Assembly: GCF_022095675.1 (NCBI RefSeq)
Contig: NZ_JAHYSG010000080.1
Location: 1-57,366 of the forward strand
From: Dactylosporangium sp. AC04546
GTDB lineage: Bacteria; Actinomycetota; Actinomycetes; Mycobacteriales; Micromonosporaceae
DNA length: 57,366 nt
Direction of reading: 5' to 3'
Shown here: positions 17,388-27,842 of the stretch, piece after piece
Layout of the letters: each line of letters starts with the position of its first letter
How positions within the stretch are numbered: the first letter of the stretch is position 1
Translations under genes and position numbers: made by a program
The notes under the pieces: model-generated
What the model was told of the DNA's origin: nothing
Seen by the model: the letters and a program-made list of their open reading frames with translations, nothing else
Database searches by the model: none

Positions 17388-18244
17388 ATCACGTTCACCT
17401 CGACCCTACGACGATGACGCATGAGGGGGAGCTCGAGCAGGCTCACGAACGCGGCGACGGCCAGGCCGAGCAGCGCGGCGCCGAGCATGGCGGTGTAGAC
17501 CTTGGCCGGGTCGCTGGTGGCCTCCCGGCTGTACTCGATGACGAGCCGGCCGATGCCGCCGCGGGTGCCGGTGGAGATCTCGCCGACGACGGCGCCGACG
17601 ACCGCGGCCGCGCCGGCCAGGCGCAGGGCGGGGAACAGGAACGGCAGCGACGCGGGCAGCCGGAGCTTGACGAACGTGCGCCACCAGCCGGCGGCGTAGC
17701 TGCGCATGAGCTCGACGCCGCTGGCCGACGGCGACTGCAGGCCGCGCAGGAGCCCGACGGCGACGGGGAAGAAGGCGAGGTACGCGGCGATGGTGGAGAC
17801 GGTCATCCAGTCCTGCCACGGGTAGGGGCCGAACGACAGCGCCCCGCTCCAGCCGGCCACCAGCGGCGCGAGCGCGACGAGCGGCACCGTCTGGGAGAGC
17901 ACGACGTAGGGCAGCAGGCCCCGCTCGACGACCCGGAAGCGCTGCATGAGCGCGGCCAGGACGAAGCCGACGAGCGCGCCGGCGGCGAACCCGGCGGCGG
18001 TGATGCCGAGGGTGAACAGGCAGGCGTCGAGCACCACGTGCCAGACCGGCCGGCCGCCGGTCAGCTCGGGCCGGCTGAGGCGCCGCGCCACGTCCAGCAG
18101 GTGCGGCATCGACAGGTCGTCGGCGCGGGGCAGGATCCGGACCCCGAGGACCACGGTGCCCTCGGGGTTCCCGACCGCCTTGTACCCCTCCCAGAGGAGC
18201 ACGAAGGCGGCGAGACCCGCGAGGGCAGCGATGGCTCTCCTCAT
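17384..18244 (-). CDS. ABC transporter permease (SsuC/TauC-like), first subunit
   Basis: 286 aa from ATG 18244, which overlaps the stop of the F420-type oxidoreductase gene (ATGA). About six membrane segments; the EAA-type loop reads MRSYAAGWWRTFVKLRLPASLP followed by LFPALRLAGAAAVVGAVVGEI (two pieces). An ~80-residue N-terminal stretch after the first helix includes LPRADDLSMPHLLDVARRLS, longer than in the partner permease. It probably imports the substrate of the catabolic enzymes encoded just upstream. Confidence 0.87.
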   Translation of the reverse strand: MRRAIAALAGLAAFVLLWEGYKAVGNPEGTVVLGVRILPRADDLSMPHLLDVARRLSRPELTGGRPVWHVVLDACLFTLGITAAGFAAGALVGFVLAALMQRFRVVERGLLPYVVLSQTVPLVALAPLVAGWSGALSFGPYPWQDWMTVSTIAAYLAFFPVAVGLLRGLQSPSASGVELMRSYAAGWWRTFVKLRLPASLPFLFPALRLAGAAAVVGAVVGEISTGTRGGIGRLVIEYSREATSDPAKVYTAMLGAALLGLAVAAFVSLLELPLMRHRRRVEVNVI

Positions 18245-19236
18245 CTGAGGACCGGGATGACAGACTCGCCGTAGGCGGCGAGCGTGGACTCCTTCGCGTC
18301 GTGCTGCAGGTACAGGGCGAACTGGTCCACGCCGAGGTCCTTGAGCTCGGCGAGGCGCTTGAGGTGGTGCTCGACCGGGCCGAGGATGCAGAACCGGTCG
18401 ACGACCTCGTCGGGGACGAAGTCGGTGTGCGGGTTGCCGGCCCGGCCGTGCTCGGCGTAGTCGTAGCCCTTGCGGCCCTTGATGTAGTCGGTCAGGACCT
18501 TCGGCACCGTCCCGTCGGCGCCGTAGCGCTCGACGATGTCGGCGACGTGGTTGCCGACCATGCCGCCGAACCACCGGGTCTGGTCCCGCATGTGGGCGAG
18601 GTCGTCGCCCACGTAGGCCGGCGCGGCCACGCAGAACTTGATCGCCATCGGGTCCCGTCCGGCCTTCTCGGCCGCCTCCCGGACAGCCTTGATCATCCAG
18701 GCGGCGATGTCGGGGTCGGCGAGCTGGAGGATGTAGCCGTCGCCGACCTCGCCGGTGAGGGCGAGGGCCTTCGGCCCGTAGGCGGCGACCCAGACCTCGA
18801 GCCGGCTCTCCGGCGCCCACGCGAACTGCAGGTCACGGTCGCGCAGGTGCACCGGGCGGCCGTTGCCGAGCTCCCGGATGACCTGCACGCACTCGCGCAG
18901 CTCGGCCAGGGTGGTCGGGCGGGCGCCGAGGACCCGCACCGCCGAGTCGCCGCGGCCGATGCCGCAGACCGTGCGGTTGCCGTACATCTCGTTGAGCGTG
19001 GCGAACAGCGACGCGGTCACCGTCCAGTCCCGGGTGCCCGGGTTGGTGACCATCGGGCCGACGATCACTCGCTCGGTGTCGGCCAGGATCTTGCTGTAGA
19101 TGACGAACGGCTCCTGCCACAGCACGTGCGAGTCGAACGTCCACACGTGGCTGAACCCGGCCGCCTCGGCCTGCTTGGCCAGCTCGACCACGCCCATCGC
19201 GGGCGGGTCGCACTGCAGCACCACGCCTACGTCCAT
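18241..19236 (-). CDS. F420-type luciferase-like oxidoreductase (CPS_4043 family)
   Basis: 331 aa TIM-barrel flavin/F420 enzyme. N-terminal MDVGVVLQCDPPAMGVVELA, then FSHVWTFDSHVLWQEPFVI, IVGPMVTNPGTRDWTVTASLF and CGIGRGDSAVRVLG are typical of this luciferase-like subgroup. I recall that family (TIGR03842-like) as recurrently linked to dihydropyrimidinase genes. Its exact step is not established. It might act on a dihydropyrimidine or pyrimidine ring redox step, since no classical dihydropyrimidine dehydrogenase is present in the window. It is 4 nt downstream of the dehydrogenase gene and coupled to the first permease. Confidence 0.85.
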   Translation of the reverse strand: MDVGVVLQCDPPAMGVVELAKQAEAAGFSHVWTFDSHVLWQEPFVIYSKILADTERVIVGPMVTNPGTRDWTVTASLFATLNEMYGNRTVCGIGRGDSAVRVLGARPTTLAELRECVQVIRELGNGRPVHLRDRDLQFAWAPESRLEVWVAAYGPKALALTGEVGDGYILQLADPDIAAWMIKAVREAAEKAGRDPMAIKFCVAAPAYVGDDLAHMRDQTRWFGGMVGNHVADIVERYGADGTVPKVLTDYIKGRKGYDYAEHGRAGNPHTDFVPDEVVDRFCILGPVEHHLKRLAELKDLGVDQFALYLQHDAKESTLAAYGESVIPVLR

Positions 19237-19240
19237 ACCG

Positions 19241-20734
<1,494 letters not shown>

Positions 20735-20751
20735 TTCGAAAAACCCCAGGT

Positions 20752-22155
20752 TCAGATCAGATAGTCGGAGAGTCCGCGGCGGACGAACTGCCCGTGGCCG
20801 GCGCGCCCGTGGTACTGCTCGCCGGAGACGATGACCGTGCCGCGGGAGATGACGGTGTCGACCTTGCCGTCGATCTCGTAGCCCTCCCACGCGGAGTGGT
20901 CCATGTTCATGTGGTGCGTCTCGACGCTGATCCGGGTGCGGGCGGACGGGTCGTAGAGCACGATGTCGGCGTCGGAGCCGGGCGCGATGATGCCCTTGCG
21001 CGGGAACAGGCCGAACATCCGGGCCGGCGTGGTCGCGATCGTCTCGACCCAGCGGGCCAGCGACAGCTTGCCGTCGACGACGCCCTGGTACAGCAGGTCG
21101 ACGCGGTGCTCGACGCTGCCGATCCCGTTGGGGATCTTCGAGAAGTCGCCGAGGCCGAGCTCCTTCTGGTCCTTGAAGCAGAAGGGGCAGTGGTCGGTGG
21201 AGACCACCGACAGGTCGTTGCTGCGCAGGCCGCGCCACAGGTCGGCCCGGTGCGTCTCGTGCTTGCTGCGCAGCGGCGTCGAGCAGACCCACTTGGCGCC
21301 CTCGAAGCCGGGCGCGCCGAGCTGGTCCTCGAGCGTGAGGTACAGGTACTGCGGGCAGGTCTCGGCGAAGACGTTGCGCCCCAGGTCGCGGGCGGCGGCG
21401 ACCTGCTCCAGGGCCTTGCTCGCGGACAGGTGCACGATGTAGAGCGGGCAGTCGGCGGCGACGCTCGCCAGCCAGATCGCGCGGCTGGTCGCCTCGGCCT
21501 CCAGGGCCTCGGGGCGGGTGATGCCGTGGTGGATCGGGTCGGTCTCGCCGCGCTCCAGGGCCTGCTTGACGAGCACGTCGATGGCCGGGCCGTTCTCGGC
21601 GTGCATCATGATCATGGCGCCGTTGTCGCGCGCCTTCTGCATCGCCCGGAGGATCTGGCCGTCGTCGCTGTAGAAGACCCCGGGGTACGCCATGAACAGC
21701 TTGAAGCTGGTGATCCCCTCGTCGGTGACGAGCTGGTCCATCGCCTTGAGCGACTCGTCGTCGACACCACCGAGGATCTGGTGGAACGCGTAGTCGATGT
21801 GGCAGTTGCCGGCGGCCTTGGCGTGCCAGGCGGCCAGGCCGTCCTGGACCACCTCGCCGGTGCGCTGGACCGCGAAGTCGATGATCGTCGTGGTGCCGCC
21901 GAACGCGGCCGCCTTGGTGCCCGTGTCGAACGTGTCGCTGGCGAACGTCCCGCCGAACGGCAGCTCCATGTGCGTGTGCGCGTCGACGCCGCCGGGGATG
22001 ACGTACTTCCCGGTCGCGTCGATCACCTCGAAGTCACCCTCGGCCGGGCCCTGGCCCGGCGCGAACACGGCCGAGATCTGCTCCCCGACGATGAGCACGT
22101 CGCCCGGGATGGCGCCCGTCGGTCCGACGACGGTGCCGCCCTTGATCAGGATCAC
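20752..22155 (-). CDS. hydA: Dihydropyrimidinase (D-hydantoinase type)
   Basis: 467 aa cyclic amidohydrolase. Metal ligands visible: His60 and His62 in GGVDAHTHME, the carboxylated Lys152 in TSFKLFMAYPGVF, His185 in MMHAENG, His242 in YIVHLSASKA, and Asp321 in VVSTDHCPF. Length and motifs are those of dihydropyrimidinase/D-hydantoinase, which opens dihydrouracil or dihydrothymine to the N-carbamoyl beta-amino acid in the cytosol. It overlaps the beta-ureidopropionase gene by 4 nt, giving the consecutive enzyme a coupled translation. Confidence 0.93.
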   Translation of the reverse strand: MILIKGGTVVGPTGAIPGDVLIVGEQISAVFAPGQGPAEGDFEVIDATGKYVIPGGVDAHTHMELPFGGTFASDTFDTGTKAAAFGGTTTIIDFAVQRTGEVVQDGLAAWHAKAAGNCHIDYAFHQILGGVDDESLKAMDQLVTDEGITSFKLFMAYPGVFYSDDGQILRAMQKARDNGAMIMMHAENGPAIDVLVKQALERGETDPIHHGITRPEALEAEATSRAIWLASVAADCPLYIVHLSASKALEQVAAARDLGRNVFAETCPQYLYLTLEDQLGAPGFEGAKWVCSTPLRSKHETHRADLWRGLRSNDLSVVSTDHCPFCFKDQKELGLGDFSKIPNGIGSVEHRVDLLYQGVVDGKLSLARWVETIATTPARMFGLFPRKGIIAPGSDADIVLYDPSARTRISVETHHMNMDHSAWEGYEIDGKVDTVISRGTVIVSGEQYHGRAGHGQFVRRGLSDYLI

Positions 22156-22991
22156 GGCTTCACCAGTTCCCCGTAGGCGTCGGGGCGGCGGTCGCGGTAG
22201 AACGCCCAGCGGTCGCGGACCTCGGCGAGCAGGTCCAGGTCGAGGTCGCGGACGATCAGCTCCGGGTTGTGCGCGTCGCCGACCTCGCCGACGAATTTGC
22301 CCTCCGGGTCGACGAAGTACGACGTGCCGTAGAAGTCGTTGTCGCCGAGGTCCTCGATGCCCGTGCGGTTGATCGCGCCGATGAAGTACTCGTTCGCGAC
22401 GGCGCTCGCCGGTTGCTCGAGCTTCCAGAGGTACGCCGAGAGGCCGCGGGACGTCGCCGAGGGGTTGAAGACGATCTGCGCGCCGTTGAGGCCCAGTGCC
22501 CGCCAGCCCTCCGGGAAGTGCCGGTCGTAGCAGATGTAGACGCCGACCTTGCCCACAGCGGTGTCGAAGACGGGATAGCCGAGGTTGCCGGGGCGGAAGT
22601 AGAACTTCTCCCAGAAGCCCTTCACCTGCGGGATGTGGTTCTTGCGGTACTTGCCGAGGTAGCGCCCGTCGGCGTCGACCACGGCGGCGGTGTTGTACAG
22701 GACGCCCGGCTGCTCCTGCTCGTACATCGGCAGGACCATGACCATGCCCAGCTCGGCGGCGAGGGCCTGGAAGCGCTCGGTGGTGGGCCCGGGGATCGAC
22801 TCGGCGTACTCGTAGTAGGCCTTGTCCTGGACCTGGCAGAAGTAGGGGCCGTAGAACAGCTCCTGGAAACAGATCACCTTCGCGCCCTGGGCGGCGGCCT
22901 GACGGGCGTAGTCCTCGTGTGCCTTGATCATCGACTCCTTGTCGCCCGTCCAGCTGGTCTGGACGATGGCGGCCCGGATGACGGCTGTCAT
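22152..22991 (-). CDS. Beta-ureidopropionase / N-carbamoyl amino acid amidohydrolase
   Basis: 279 aa nitrilase-superfamily enzyme with the full catalytic triad: Glu44 in ICFQELFYGPYF, Lys117 in KYRKNHIPQ and Cys154 in VYICYDRHFPEG. The FYGPYF and KGFWEKFYFRPGN segments fit the beta-ureidopropionase/N-carbamoylputrescine group. Next to dihydropyrimidinase, the substrate is most likely N-carbamoyl-beta-alanine or its methyl analogue, releasing CO2, ammonia and the beta-amino acid. It is the first gene of the leftward eight-gene operon, and its promoter must lie in the 129-bp gap shared with the divergent MocR gene. Confidence 0.92.
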   Translation of the reverse strand: MTAVIRAAIVQTSWTGDKESMIKAHEDYARQAAAQGAKVICFQELFYGPYFCQVQDKAYYEYAESIPGPTTERFQALAAELGMVMVLPMYEQEQPGVLYNTAAVVDADGRYLGKYRKNHIPQVKGFWEKFYFRPGNLGYPVFDTAVGKVGVYICYDRHFPEGWRALGLNGAQIVFNPSATSRGLSAYLWKLEQPASAVANEYFIGAINRTGIEDLGDNDFYGTSYFVDPEGKFVGEVGDAHNPELIVRDLDLDLLAEVRDRWAFYRDRRPDAYGELVKP

Positions 22992-23040
22992 GGCTGCCCC
23001 TCTCTGGTCAGTCCACTGTGTCCGGCGTGCGGGATACCGG

Positions 23041-23119
23041 CGGTTGACCTTGTCTCGGGTCGGATGCCGTAGGACACTAACGACACAAATCTAGGCGGAC
23101 AATGGTCCAACCGTTACAG
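23041..23119. promoter_or_regulatory. Divergent promoter/operator region of the pyrimidine operon and MocR gene
   Basis: Two features lie here. CGGTTGACCTTGT (23041-23053) and ACAATGGTCCAACCG (23099-23113) form an imperfect inverted repeat (two single-base gaps) about 45 bp apart. The 26-mer 23094-23119 resembles the element before the aminotransferase gene (19 of 26 positions). The second ends one base before the MocR ATG at 23121, so bound protein would also block that gene. This is a plausible two-site MocR operator. Confidence 0.55.
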
Positions 23120-23120
23120 A

Positions 23121-24527
23121 ATGTTTCGGAGATGTAATTTGCTGGCGCTGATTGCCGGGGCGATCGACGACCGCTCCGCCCGGGGTATCGCCGCGGCCGT
23201 CAGCCGGCTCGTCACGGCCGGCACGCTGCCCGCCGGGACCCGCCTGCCGACGGTCCGGGACGTGGCCAGAGAGCTCGGGATCAGCCCGACGACGGTGAGC
23301 GAGGCGTGGCGCAGCCTGGCCCGCGCCGGCGCGATCCAGACCCGGGGCCGCTCCGGCACGTTCGTCTCCGGCCCGTCGGTGCCGCGCCAGCGGCTGCGCT
23401 ACGCGCAACTCGGCGGACGGGTGAGCGAGCTCGGCGGCGGGCTGGTCCGCGACTACTCCACCGGCGTGCCGGACTACGACCTCCTGCCCAACCTCACCGA
23501 GGCGCTGCGACGCATCGGCGACGCGAGGCTGACCACGAGCTACCTGGACGGCGCGGTGCTGCCCGGCCTGGAGGCGGTGCTGCGGGAGCGCTGGCCGTTC
23601 CCGCCGGAGCAGCTGACCGTGGTCGACGGCGCCCTCGACGCGCTCGACCGGATCACCGGCGTGGTCGTCCGCTTCGGCGACCACGTCCTGGTCGAGGACC
23701 CGGCCTTCCCGCCGATGCTCGACCTGCTGGAGTCGGTCGGCGCCACGGTCGTCGGCGTGCCGATCGACGAGCACGGCCTGCGCCCGGAGGCCCTGGCGTC
23801 GGCGCTGCGGTCGGTCGAGCCGGTCGCCGTGTACGTGCAGCCCCGCGCCCACAACCCGACCGGCGCGAGCATGACCCAGGCCCGGGCCGACAAGCTGGCC
23901 CGCGTCCTGGCCAAGCACCCGTCGGTCACGATCGTCGAGGACGACCACTCCGGCGGCATCGCGACCGCGCCGCCGGTGAGCCTCGGCCGCCGGCTGCCGG
24001 ACCGCACGGTCCACGTGGTGAGCTTCTCCAAGAGCCACGGCCCCGACCTGCGCCTCGCCGCGATCGGCGGGCCGTCGTCGGTGGTGACCGCGGTGACCGA
24101 CCGCCGCCTGCTCGGCCCCGGCTGGTCCAGCCGCCTGCTGCAGGCCGTGCTCGTGGACCTGCTCACCGATCCGTCCACTGTGGAGCAGGTCGCGCACGCC
24201 CGCGACGAGTACGCCCGCCGCCGCACGGCCCTGCTCGACGCCCTGGACAGTCGCGGGGTGACCGCGACGGCCGGCGACGGGATCAACCTGTGGATGGCGG
24301 TGGCCAACCAGCAGGTGGCGATGCTGACCCTGGCCGCGCACGGGATCGCGGTGGCCCCGGGCGCCCCGTTCGAGGTGAGCCACCTGGACAGCGACCACGT
24401 GCGGGTCACGGCGGGCCTGGTCCGCGAGGGCTACGAGGAGCTGGCCGACGTCCTGGCCGAGGCCGCGGGCGCCCCGCTGCGCGGCAGCGGCCCCCGCGCC
24501 ACGACGCACCCCCGCGGCTGGCGCTGA
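23121..24527 (+). CDS. MocR-type regulator (GntR DNA-binding domain plus aminotransferase fold)
   Basis: 468 aa. The N-terminal winged helix (~12-80) contains LPAGTRLPTVRDVARELG and SPTTVSEAWRSLARAG. The C-terminal ~350 residues are a fold-type I aminotransferase domain with PLP-binding Lys304 in VVSFSKSHGPDLRLA and the PRAHNPTGAS motif. MocR proteins use PLP and an amino-group ligand as effector. It is divergent from the pyrimidine operon, so it likely senses a beta-amino acid or related intermediate and regulates that operon, itself and perhaps the aminotransferase at 12817. No RBS is obvious before ATG 23121, so the true start may be slightly downstream. Confidence 0.9.
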   Translation: MFRRCNLLALIAGAIDDRSARGIAAAVSRLVTAGTLPAGTRLPTVRDVARELGISPTTVSEAWRSLARAGAIQTRGRSGTFVSGPSVPRQRLRYAQLGGRVSELGGGLVRDYSTGVPDYDLLPNLTEALRRIGDARLTTSYLDGAVLPGLEAVLRERWPFPPEQLTVVDGALDALDRITGVVVRFGDHVLVEDPAFPPMLDLLESVGATVVGVPIDEHGLRPEALASALRSVEPVAVYVQPRAHNPTGASMTQARADKLARVLAKHPSVTIVEDDHSGGIATAPPVSLGRRLPDRTVHVVSFSKSHGPDLRLAAIGGPSSVVTAVTDRRLLGPGWSSRLLQAVLVDLLTDPSTVEQVAHARDEYARRRTALLDALDSRGVTATAGDGINLWMAVANQQVAMLTLAAHGIAVAPGAPFEVSHLDSDHVRVTAGLVREGYEELADVLAEAAGAPLRGSGPRATTHPRGWR

Positions 24528-24545
24528 CCCGCGCCACTCCCCGCC

Positions 24546-24626
24546 CTCCGCGATCTTGGAGTTGTGGTCCCCGACTTACGCTGATTTTTCCGACATATCC
24601 GGGACCACAACTCCAAGATCGCGGAG
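24546..24626. terminator. 26-bp perfect intergenic hairpin with 29-nt loop
   Basis: Bases 24546-24571 (including GATCTTGGAGTTGTGGTCCC) pair perfectly with 24601-24626. The loop contains a T5 run and ends with ccgacatatcc. It lies 18 nt after the MocR stop and 26 nt before the leftward ackA stop, so it can terminate both. The stem length and loop suggest a repeated palindromic element rather than an ordinary terminator; 13 bases spanning the loop recur at 30339-30351. Confidence 0.8.
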
Positions 24627-24652
24627 CAGGTGGGGGCAGGTCGGTGAAGGTG

Positions 24653-25777
24653 TCAGGAGAGCAGGGTCGTTACCTGCTCGGCTATCGACAGTTCCTCGTC
24701 CGTCGGGACCACGCAGACCGCCACCCGGGCGCCCTCCGGGGAGATCACGCGGGCCTCGCGGGACGGGGACGAGTTGCGGGCCTCGTCGACCTCGATGCCC
24801 CAGCCCGACAGGCCGGCCAGGGAGGCGGCGCGGACCGGGGCCGCGTGCTCGCCCACGCCCGCCGTGAAGACGATCGCGTCCAGGCGGCCCAGGACCGCGT
24901 GGTAGGCGCCGACGTACTTGCGGATGCGGTGGCAGTACACGTCGAAGGCCAGGGTCGCCGCCTCATCGCCGGCGTCCCGAAGTGAAAGGACCGTGCGCAT
25001 GTCGTTGACGCCGGCCAGGCCCAGCAGGCCGGCCCTGCGGAGCAGGACCTCGTCCACCCCCGCGAAGTCCAGGCCGGCCACCCGGTGCAGGAAGCCGGGG
25101 ACGGCCGGGTCCAGGTCACCCGATCGGGTGCCCATCACCAGGCCCTCCAGCGGCGTCAGCCCCATCGACGTCTCCACGCTGCGGCCGCCCTCGACCGCCG
25201 TCACGCTGGCGCCGTTGCCGAGGTGCAGGACGATCTGGTTGAGCGAGGAGACCGGGCGGCCCAGCAGGTCCGCGGTGCGGCCGGCGACGAACGCGCATGA
25301 GGTGCCGTGGAATCCGTACCGGCGGATGCCGTGGCGGGCGGCCAACTCCCGGTCCAGGGCATAGGTGGCCGCCGCGGGCGGCAGCGTCGCGTGGAACGCG
25401 GTGTCGAAGACCGCCACGTGAGGCACGTCCGGCAGGGCCGCGCGGGCCGCCTCGATGCCGATGATCCCGCCCGGATTGTGCAGCGGCGCCAGCGGCACCA
25501 GGTCGCGCAGCGCGTCCAGCACGGCGTCGTCGACCACGGTCGGCGCCCGGAAGCGCTCGCCGCCGTGCACCACCCGGTGCCCGACCGCGGTCACGCCGGC
25601 CGCGTTCACCCGTTCGAGCACCTGCTTCAGCGCGGCGCGGTGGTCGGGCACACCGCCCGGCTCGCCGATCCGCTCGACCAGGCCGCGGGCGCCCGCGCCT
25701 GAACCGGCTCCTGGGTCGCTGAGATCCACGACACGGTACTTCACCGAGGAGGAGCCGCTGTTGAGCACGAGGATCAT
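24653..25777 (-). CDS. ackA: Acetate kinase
   Basis: 374 aa. Motifs: N-terminal ILVLNSGSSSVKYRVVDL, VGHRVVHGGERF, VFDTAFHATLPPAAATYALD, RRYGFHGTSCAFVA, IVLHLGNGASVTAV and TGLTPLEG-like SMGLTPLEGLVMGTRSGDLDP (split here). The C-terminal IVFTAGVGEHA is also present. It converts acetyl phosphate plus ADP to acetate plus ATP (reversible) in the cytosol. Unlike the usual pta-ackA operon, it is transcribed away from pta, with only 3 nt between the two start codons, and has no ribosome site upstream; a leaderless transcript is possible. Confidence 0.95.
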   Translation of the reverse strand: MILVLNSGSSSVKYRVVDLSDPGAGSGAGARGLVERIGEPGGVPDHRAALKQVLERVNAAGVTAVGHRVVHGGERFRAPTVVDDAVLDALRDLVPLAPLHNPGGIIGIEAARAALPDVPHVAVFDTAFHATLPPAAATYALDRELAARHGIRRYGFHGTSCAFVAGRTADLLGRPVSSLNQIVLHLGNGASVTAVEGGRSVETSMGLTPLEGLVMGTRSGDLDPAVPGFLHRVAGLDFAGVDEVLLRRAGLLGLAGVNDMRTVLSLRDAGDEAATLAFDVYCHRIRKYVGAYHAVLGRLDAIVFTAGVGEHAAPVRAASLAGLSGWGIEVDEARNSSPSREARVISPEGARVAVCVVPTDEELSIAEQVTTLLS

Positions 25778-25780
25778 GCC

Positions 25781-27826
25781 GTGCAGACTACTGCCGTGGC
25801 CCGAATCGTGTACCTCGCCGAGCAGGACCCCGCCAGTGGCAAGTCGGCGGTGGCCCTCGGCCTGGCCGAGCTGCTGTCCCGCGCGGTGCCGCGGCTCGGC
25901 GTGTTCCGCCCCGTTGTCCCGGCGTTTCCCGACCCGCTGCTCACGCTGCTCCAGACGCGGTACGGGATCGCCGCCGAGCCCGCCGCGCTGCACGGGGTGA
26001 CCGCCGCCGAGGCCGCGGCGCAGCTGGCCGCGGGGCACGGCGAGGAGCTCGTCGGGGCGATCGTCGAGCGGTTCCGGGCCGTGGCGCCCGAGTTCGACGC
26101 GATGGTGGTCATCGGCACCGACGCCGACGACGACCTGTCCTTCAACGCCCGGCTCGCCAACGAGTTCGGTGCGGTGGTGGTACCGGTGGTGACCGCGCCG
26201 ACAGCGTCCGATGTGGACAGTGCGGCCCGCCAGGCGTACCACGCGCTGGTCGACCTCGACGTCACCGTCGCCGCCGTCATCGTGAACAAGACCGCCGGCG
26301 TGGTGCCCCCGCCGGCGCTGCCGGTGCCGTGCTACACGATCCCGCACGTGGCCACGATCGGCGCCCCGACCGTCGCCGAGGTCGCCGAGCAGCTCGGTGC
26401 CACGGTCGTCACCGCCACCGAGGCGGCGCTGGGCCGCGACGTCCACGACTACGTGGTCGGCGCCGCCCAGGTGCCCGCCCTGCTGGACTATCTGACCGAG
26501 AACGCGCTGCTCATCACCCCCGGCGACCGCGCCGACCTGTTGATCGCGGCCGGGGCCGCGCACGCGTCGGGCCTGGTGCCCCTCGCGGGCATCGTGCTGA
26601 CGATCGGCATCGCGCCCGACCCGGGGGCGCTGCGCCTCTTCGAGCGGCTCAACCCCGGCCTCGCGGTGCTGTCGGTGCCCGGCGCGAGCTACGAGACGAT
26701 CGCCGCGTCGACCCGGGTCGAGCACCGCCTCGGCGTGGCCAACCCGCGCAAGGTGGAGGCGGCGCTCGGCGCGTTCGAGTCCAATGTGGACGTCGCCGCG
26801 CTCGCGTCGGCGCTGGAGCTGACCCGCTCGTCGCGCGTGACGCCGCTCATGTTCGAGTACGACCTCATCGAGCGGGCCCGCGCCGACCGGCAGCGGCTGG
26901 TGCTGCCCGAGGGCACCGAGCCGCGCATCCTGCGCGCGGCCGACATCCTGCTGCGCCGCGGGGTGGCCGACCTCACCCTGCTCGGCGCGCCCGACGCGGT
27001 CGCCGCGAAGGCCCGCGACCTCGGCGTCGACGTGTCCGGGGCCGAGGTGGTCGACCCGTTCACCTCGCCGCTGCGCGACGAGTTCGCCAAGGCGTACGCG
27101 CAGGTGCGGGCACACAAGGGCGTGACGCTCGACCTGGCCTGGGACGTGGTGGCCGACGTGTCGTACTTCGGCACGCTCATGGTGCAGCTCGGCCACGCCG
27201 ACGGCATGGTGTCCGGCGCCACTCACACGACGGCGGCGACGATCCGGCCGGCGTTCGAGATCATCAAGACGAGACCGGACGTGTCGGTCGCCTCCAGCGT
27301 CTTCTTCATGCTGCTCCCCGACCGGGTGCTCGTCTACGGCGACTGCGCGGTGAACCCCGACCCGACGGCCGAGCAGCTCGCCGACATCGCGCTGTCGTCG
27401 GCCGCGACCGCGGCCCGCTTCGGGGTGACCCCGCGGGTGGCGATGCTGTCGTACTCCACCGGGACCTCCGGCGCGGGCGCCGACGTGAACAAGGTGGCCA
27501 CGGCGACCGAGCTGGTCCGCGCGCGCCGGCCCGACCTGCCCGTCGAGGGACCCATCCAGTACGACGCGGCGATCGACCCGGCCGTGGCCGCCACGAAGCT
27601 GCCGGAGAGCCCGGTGGCCGGCCAGGCGACCGTGTTCGTCTTCCCCGACCTCAACACCGGCAACAACACCTACAAGGCGGTCCAGCGGTCGGCCGGCGCG
27701 GTGGCCGTCGGCCCGGTGATGCAGGGCCTGAACAAGCCGGTGAACGACCTGTCCCGCGGCGCGACCGTGAAGGACATCGTGAACACGGTCGCCATCACCG
27801 CGATCCAAGCGGGTTCAGGCGGATAA
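25781..27826 (+). CDS. pta: Phosphate acetyltransferase, long form
   Basis: 681 aa from GTG 25781 (GAGG 8 nt upstream). A second GTG at 25796 is possible. The order is an N-terminal P-loop-like domain with YLAEQDPASGKSAVALGL, a central DRTGG-type domain (~220-330), and the C-terminal catalytic PTA_PTB domain from about 350. The catalytic domain holds LVLPEGTEPRILRAADILL, DGMVSGATHTTAATIRP, SYSTGTSGAG and FPDLNTGNNTYKAVQRS. It interconverts acetyl-CoA and acetyl phosphate, working with AckA, and connects the acetyl-CoA made by pyrimidine catabolism to acetate metabolism. A VOC gene follows 16 nt downstream. Confidence 0.95.
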   Translation: MQTTAVARIVYLAEQDPASGKSAVALGLAELLSRAVPRLGVFRPVVPAFPDPLLTLLQTRYGIAAEPAALHGVTAAEAAAQLAAGHGEELVGAIVERFRAVAPEFDAMVVIGTDADDDLSFNARLANEFGAVVVPVVTAPTASDVDSAARQAYHALVDLDVTVAAVIVNKTAGVVPPPALPVPCYTIPHVATIGAPTVAEVAEQLGATVVTATEAALGRDVHDYVVGAAQVPALLDYLTENALLITPGDRADLLIAAGAAHASGLVPLAGIVLTIGIAPDPGALRLFERLNPGLAVLSVPGASYETIAASTRVEHRLGVANPRKVEAALGAFESNVDVAALASALELTRSSRVTPLMFEYDLIERARADRQRLVLPEGTEPRILRAADILLRRGVADLTLLGAPDAVAAKARDLGVDVSGAEVVDPFTSPLRDEFAKAYAQVRAHKGVTLDLAWDVVADVSYFGTLMVQLGHADGMVSGATHTTAATIRPAFEIIKTRPDVSVASSVFFMLLPDRVLVYGDCAVNPDPTAEQLADIALSSAATAARFGVTPRVAMLSYSTGTSGAGADVNKVATATELVRARRPDLPVEGPIQYDAAIDPAVAATKLPESPVAGQATVFVFPDLNTGNNTYKAVQRSAGAVAVGPVMQGLNKPVNDLSRGATVKDIVNTVAITAIQAGSGG

Positions 27827-27842
27827 GGGCAAGATTGGGGAC

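Noticed and set aside
24653..27808. A ~1050-codon leftward open frame running through ackA and antisense to pta
   Set aside because: Only the last ~375 codons are acetate kinase; the rest is antisense to pta and is Arg/Gly/His-rich, typical of high-GC shadow frames.
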